Assembly: GCA_947474905.1 (NCBI GenBank)
Contig: CANJKQ010000073.1
Location: forward strand, 1 to 6,006
Direction: 5' to 3'
DNA from: Pseudomonadota bacterium
GTDB taxonomy: Bacteria; Pseudomonadota; Alphaproteobacteria; Sphingomonadales; Sphingomonadaceae
DNA: 6,006 nt
Shown one piece after another: positions 3,747-6,006 of the stretch. The first letter of the stretch is position 1, and each line of letters starts with the position of its first letter. The notes beneath the pieces were generated by a model. It made no database searches, was not told where the DNA came from, and saw only the letters and a program-made list of their open reading frames with translations. Both the position numbers and the translations under genes were made by a program.

Positions 3747-6006
3747 GCCCAGTCGCTCCACTGCGGCGCGCCACGGACGCGGGCGCGCACCACGCCTGCC
3801 TCGTCGATCGCGAACAAGTGCAGCCAGCCATGATCGACAAGATGCCGGACGCTGTCGTGCCGCGCGATGACGCCATCGATCGCGGCAATCGGCGCGGCGA
3901 TGACGACGGTCAGCCGCAATGGATCATGCACGAAATCGCGCCCATCATGCACCGATTGCAGCGGCAGCCCCGCTTTCAGGTCACCGGCATTGCCCTCCAG
4001 CACGCCGACGGTGCCGACCACATTATGCAGCACCTTGTCACCGGCGCCAAAGGCGGCGTTGTTCACGGTCGATCCGTAATATTGCAGATTAATCCAGCTC
4101 GCGACCACCATCGGCGCGGTCATGATCAGCTCGAGCGTCGCGAAACCCTTGTCCTGCCGCCAGTCATAGCCGTGGAGGAAAGCGCGCCCCTGCAGATTGA
4201 GCTGGCGAGTGATGCTGCGCGGGCCCGCGATGAACGCGGCGCAGCCCGCCAGCCCCCATTCGGGCCGCACCTGGCTCCAGTCGCGCGACCGGGCCACGAT
4301 GGCGGCATGGGCGTGGCGATCAGGTGCGATGCCCAGCCGGGTCGCGCGCAGCAGCCGGGTATGGCCTGCCGCCTCGCTCAACCGGCGGCGCAACACCGCC
4401 AGGTCTTCGCGATGCGTTGCCGGCGCGGTTTCAAGGTCGAACAGCGCGACCTCATCGGTCGTCGTGTCGTGCAGCGCGGCGACAAACACCGTATCGTCGG
4501 GCACGACAATGCCCCGCGCGGCAAGGCCGTCGCGAACCTCGGGGTCGTTCAGGATAGCGGCGGCAACGCGCGCATTCGCCTCACCGCTATGGCCACCACA
4601 GGCGCCGCAATCGAGGCCCGCCGCGTGGGGGTTGTTGACCGTTGTCGCGCCATGCCCGGCGAGCAGCACCAGCCGCGCAAAGCCTTGCGTCAGCGACATG
4701 GCGCGCAGCACCGCCTCGGCCATGTCGACCCGTTCGCTGGCGCCAAAGCCGGTGGCGCGGCCGCCCTGCGTTTCGGCGGCGATATGCGGTCCCAACCGTG
4801 CCGCGACCCCAGGCGACAGCCCGTCCGAGCGTGGATGCGCGACCGGGCGCGTCAACCCCAGCGCATCGCCCACCAGCTTGACGGCATAAATCAGCCCCGC
4901 CGTCTCCACAAAGCTGAACGATGATACCGCCGACAGCTTGAAGGCTTTCCACGCCTTGAACAATCGCCGCCGCAACCGCCGCAGGCCCAGGACGCCGGCT
5001 TCCTCGTCCGCCGACATCCCCTTCACGCCTTCGCGCACGACGAATTTCGGCGTCAGCAGCACCGGGCATTGTGCCCCGCCCCGGCTGCGGCCGATCGGCA
5101 CATATTCGATCGGGAAGCCGTAAAAGCCCGCAAAGCCCAGCGTCTCCACCCCTGGCCAAACCATTTCGAGCGCGCGGCGATACACTTCCGATCGCACATC
5201 GATACAAAAAGCCGCCTGGAGCGGCGGCCGCTCCCCCGTCTGCATCCCCGACCGCGCCGGCTGCAGCGCCGCGATAAGCTCGCGTTGATAGCGTGTTTCC
5301 GCGTCGTGCAGGGCCGCCAGACGCCCGGCAATGCCTGCCCCCCCCATCGCCGGGTCGGCTGGCCGCGCTGCCGTCGCCATCGCCTCAGCCCAGGCGGCGC
5401 GGAATATGGGGTCAGTATTGGACTGGTAGAGCGCATAGCCCCACACCACGCGCACCGCGAGCAGCTCAACGAGCGTCGTATCAGGGCGATCGTACAGCGC
5501 CGACGTCCACACTTTCTGCCGCGCGAAGGACGCCCAGCCGCGGATGTCGAACAGCGCGCGGAACAGATAATCCTCGCGCGCCTGCGGTGGCACGCCGAGC
5601 GCCTCGACCACCATGGCAATCGCGGCGCGGGGATCATCGGGCGTCGCCGCGACGGTGGCGCGAAAACCGGCAATGCCCATCGCCTCGGCATTCAGGTCAT
5701 GCGCCATCGCCGCCTTCCACCCGGCGTACAGCCCCAGCCGCCGCGACGGCGCGCGCCACACCGCCTGACCTTCGTCGAAATAGGCGGCGCACCAGCGGGA
5801 AATCTCATCGATCATGAAGGCTGTGCGCGACGCCTGGCGGTCGCCGCCGGCCAGGCCATCGAGCAGTTCGGCGAGTGTGGTAACCGTCGCGGCGGGCGGC
5901 ATTTCCGCTGCTACCCCCATCCCCGCCGGTGCCAGCGGCGGCGGCAGCATATCGACCCGCCCAATCCGCCTGAGCGCCACACACGCCTCTTCAAACGGCC
6001 GGTCGA
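3743..6006 (-). CDS. dabA: Inorganic carbon transporter subunit DabA (DUF2309/UPF0753), 5' end outside window
   Basis: About 753 residues are visible; the frame stays open to the right edge (PFEEAC and following), so perhaps some tens of N-terminal residues are missing. The GTG at 5980 is internal, not the start. DabA is the carbonic-anhydrase-like, zinc-binding half of the DAB system, which with the membrane subunit DabB accumulates inorganic carbon as bicarbonate using an ion gradient. Counting from the codon at 5980, FCIDVRSE supplies Cys259 and Asp261, AGHG supplies His443 and GLDCGACGG supplies Cys458; these match the four zinc-site residues described for Halothiobacillus DabA (C351, D353, H524, C539), including the 15-residue His-Cys spacing. 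Further family wording: RPEWGLAG (572-579), STVNNAAFGAGDKVLHNVVG (637-656), GLPLQSV (671-677) and HDPLRLTVVIAAP (685-697). No break or missing key residue. DabB is expected just upstream, outside the window. The last bases overlap the next ORF. Confidence 0.93.
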   Translation of the reverse strand, partial: DRPFEEACVALRRIGRVDMLPPPLAPAGMGVAAEMPPAATVTTLAELLDGLAGGDRQASRTAFMIDEISRWCAAYFDEGQAVWRAPSRRLGLYAGWKAAMAHDLNAEAMGIAGFRATVAATPDDPRAAIAMVVEALGVPPQAREDYLFRALFDIRGWASFARQKVWTSALYDRPDTTLVELLAVRVVWGYALYQSNTDPIFRAAWAEAMATAARPADPAMGGAGIAGRLAALHDAETRYQRELIAALQPARSGMQTGERPPLQAAFCIDVRSEVYRRALEMVWPGVETLGFAGFYGFPIEYVPIGRSRGGAQCPVLLTPKFVVREGVKGMSADEEAGVLGLRRLRRRLFKAWKAFKLSAVSSFSFVETAGLIYAVKLVGDALGLTRPVAHPRSDGLSPGVAARLGPHIAAETQGGRATGFGASERVDMAEAVLRAMSLTQGFARLVLLAGHGATTVNNPHAAGLDCGACGGHSGEANARVAAAILNDPEVRDGLAARGIVVPDDTVFVAALHDTTTDEVALFDLETAPATHREDLAVLRRRLSEAAGHTRLLRATRLGIAPDRHAHAAIVARSRDWSQVRPEWGLAGCAAFIAGPRSITRQLNLQGRAFLHGYDWRQDKGFATLELIMTAPMVVASWINLQYYGSTVNNAAFGAGDKVLHNVVGTVGVLEGNAGDLKAGLPLQSVHDGRDFVHDPLRLTVVIAAPIAAIDGVIARHDSVRHLVDHGWLHLFAIDEAGVVRARVRGAPQWSDWA
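3756..3759 (-). promoter_or_regulatory. Shine-Dalgarno site inside dabA for the 62-residue ORF
   Basis: The complement reads GGAG within the last codons of dabA, nine bases before the ATG at 3746. Ideal spacing here decides the start of the downstream ORF and indicates it is translated from the dabA mRNA. Confidence 0.6.

Noticed and set aside
3677..4924. 415-codon open frame on the plus strand
   Set aside because: It is antisense to dabA, whose frame carries clear family motifs throughout. The plus-strand product is Arg/His/Gln-rich with no recognisable domain, as expected for a shadow frame in GC-rich DNA.
5338..5345. Run of eight C (eight G in dabA), also seven C at 987-993 in moaE
   Set aside because: Possible frameshift or phase-variation tracts, but both reading frames continue intact across them and such runs are common in GC-rich Gly codons.
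4587..5691. Minus-strand open frames of about 206 and 212 codons within dabA
   Set aside because: They are the other reading frames of dabA; the dabA frame is unbroken through both, so they do not indicate a frameshift.
1..6006. CRISPR arrays, tRNA, rRNA, insertion sequences
   Set aside because: No regularly spaced repeats, cloverleaf-like sequence, transposase frame or terminal inverted repeats were seen on either strand.

Overview
The window is GC-rich, densely packed bacterial chromosome. Gene content and protein style suggest an alphaproteobacterium, most likely of the Sphingomonadales. This is an inference from a pgsA-moaD-moaE cluster, protein wording and GC-rich codon use; no rRNA or other direct marker is present. 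I see no mobile element, CRISPR array, tRNA or rRNA. Both ends of the window cut through genes.

Layout: (1) 1-626, plus strand: the 3' part of an exported-type FAS1 (fasciclin) domain protein with a low-complexity Ser/Thr/Pro/Gln linker. (2) 628-1879, minus strand: a compact operon transcribed pgsA -> moaD -> moaE, covering phosphatidylglycerophosphate synthase and the small and large subunits of molybdopterin synthase. It meets the fasciclin gene tail to tail with one base between stop codons. (3) 2015-3304, plus strand, divergent from pgsA: an LplT-like MFS membrane transporter. (4) 3318-3482, minus strand: a very small protein with a C-terminal membrane segment. (5) 3483-3557: a short AT-rich, repeat-rich intergenic stretch. 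(6) 3558-6006, minus strand: dabA (5' end outside the window), the DUF2309/UPF0753 subunit of the DAB inorganic carbon uptake system, followed by an unrecognised 62-residue ORF whose ATG overlaps the dabA stop.

Functional reading: the PgsA product feeds acidic phospholipid synthesis, and the neighbouring MFS protein belongs to a family that includes a lysophospholipid flippase, so a loose membrane-lipid theme is possible. MoaD and MoaE form one enzyme, and their overlapping genes fit equal production. DabA carries the four predicted zinc-site residues (two Cys, one Asp, one His) and should work with a DabB partner encoded outside the window.

The best candidate for something undescribed is the 62-residue ORF coupled to dabA, together with the structured region just downstream of it (9-bp hairpin, direct repeat, 8-bp dyad and a CtrA-like box) and the 54-residue membrane protein that follows.
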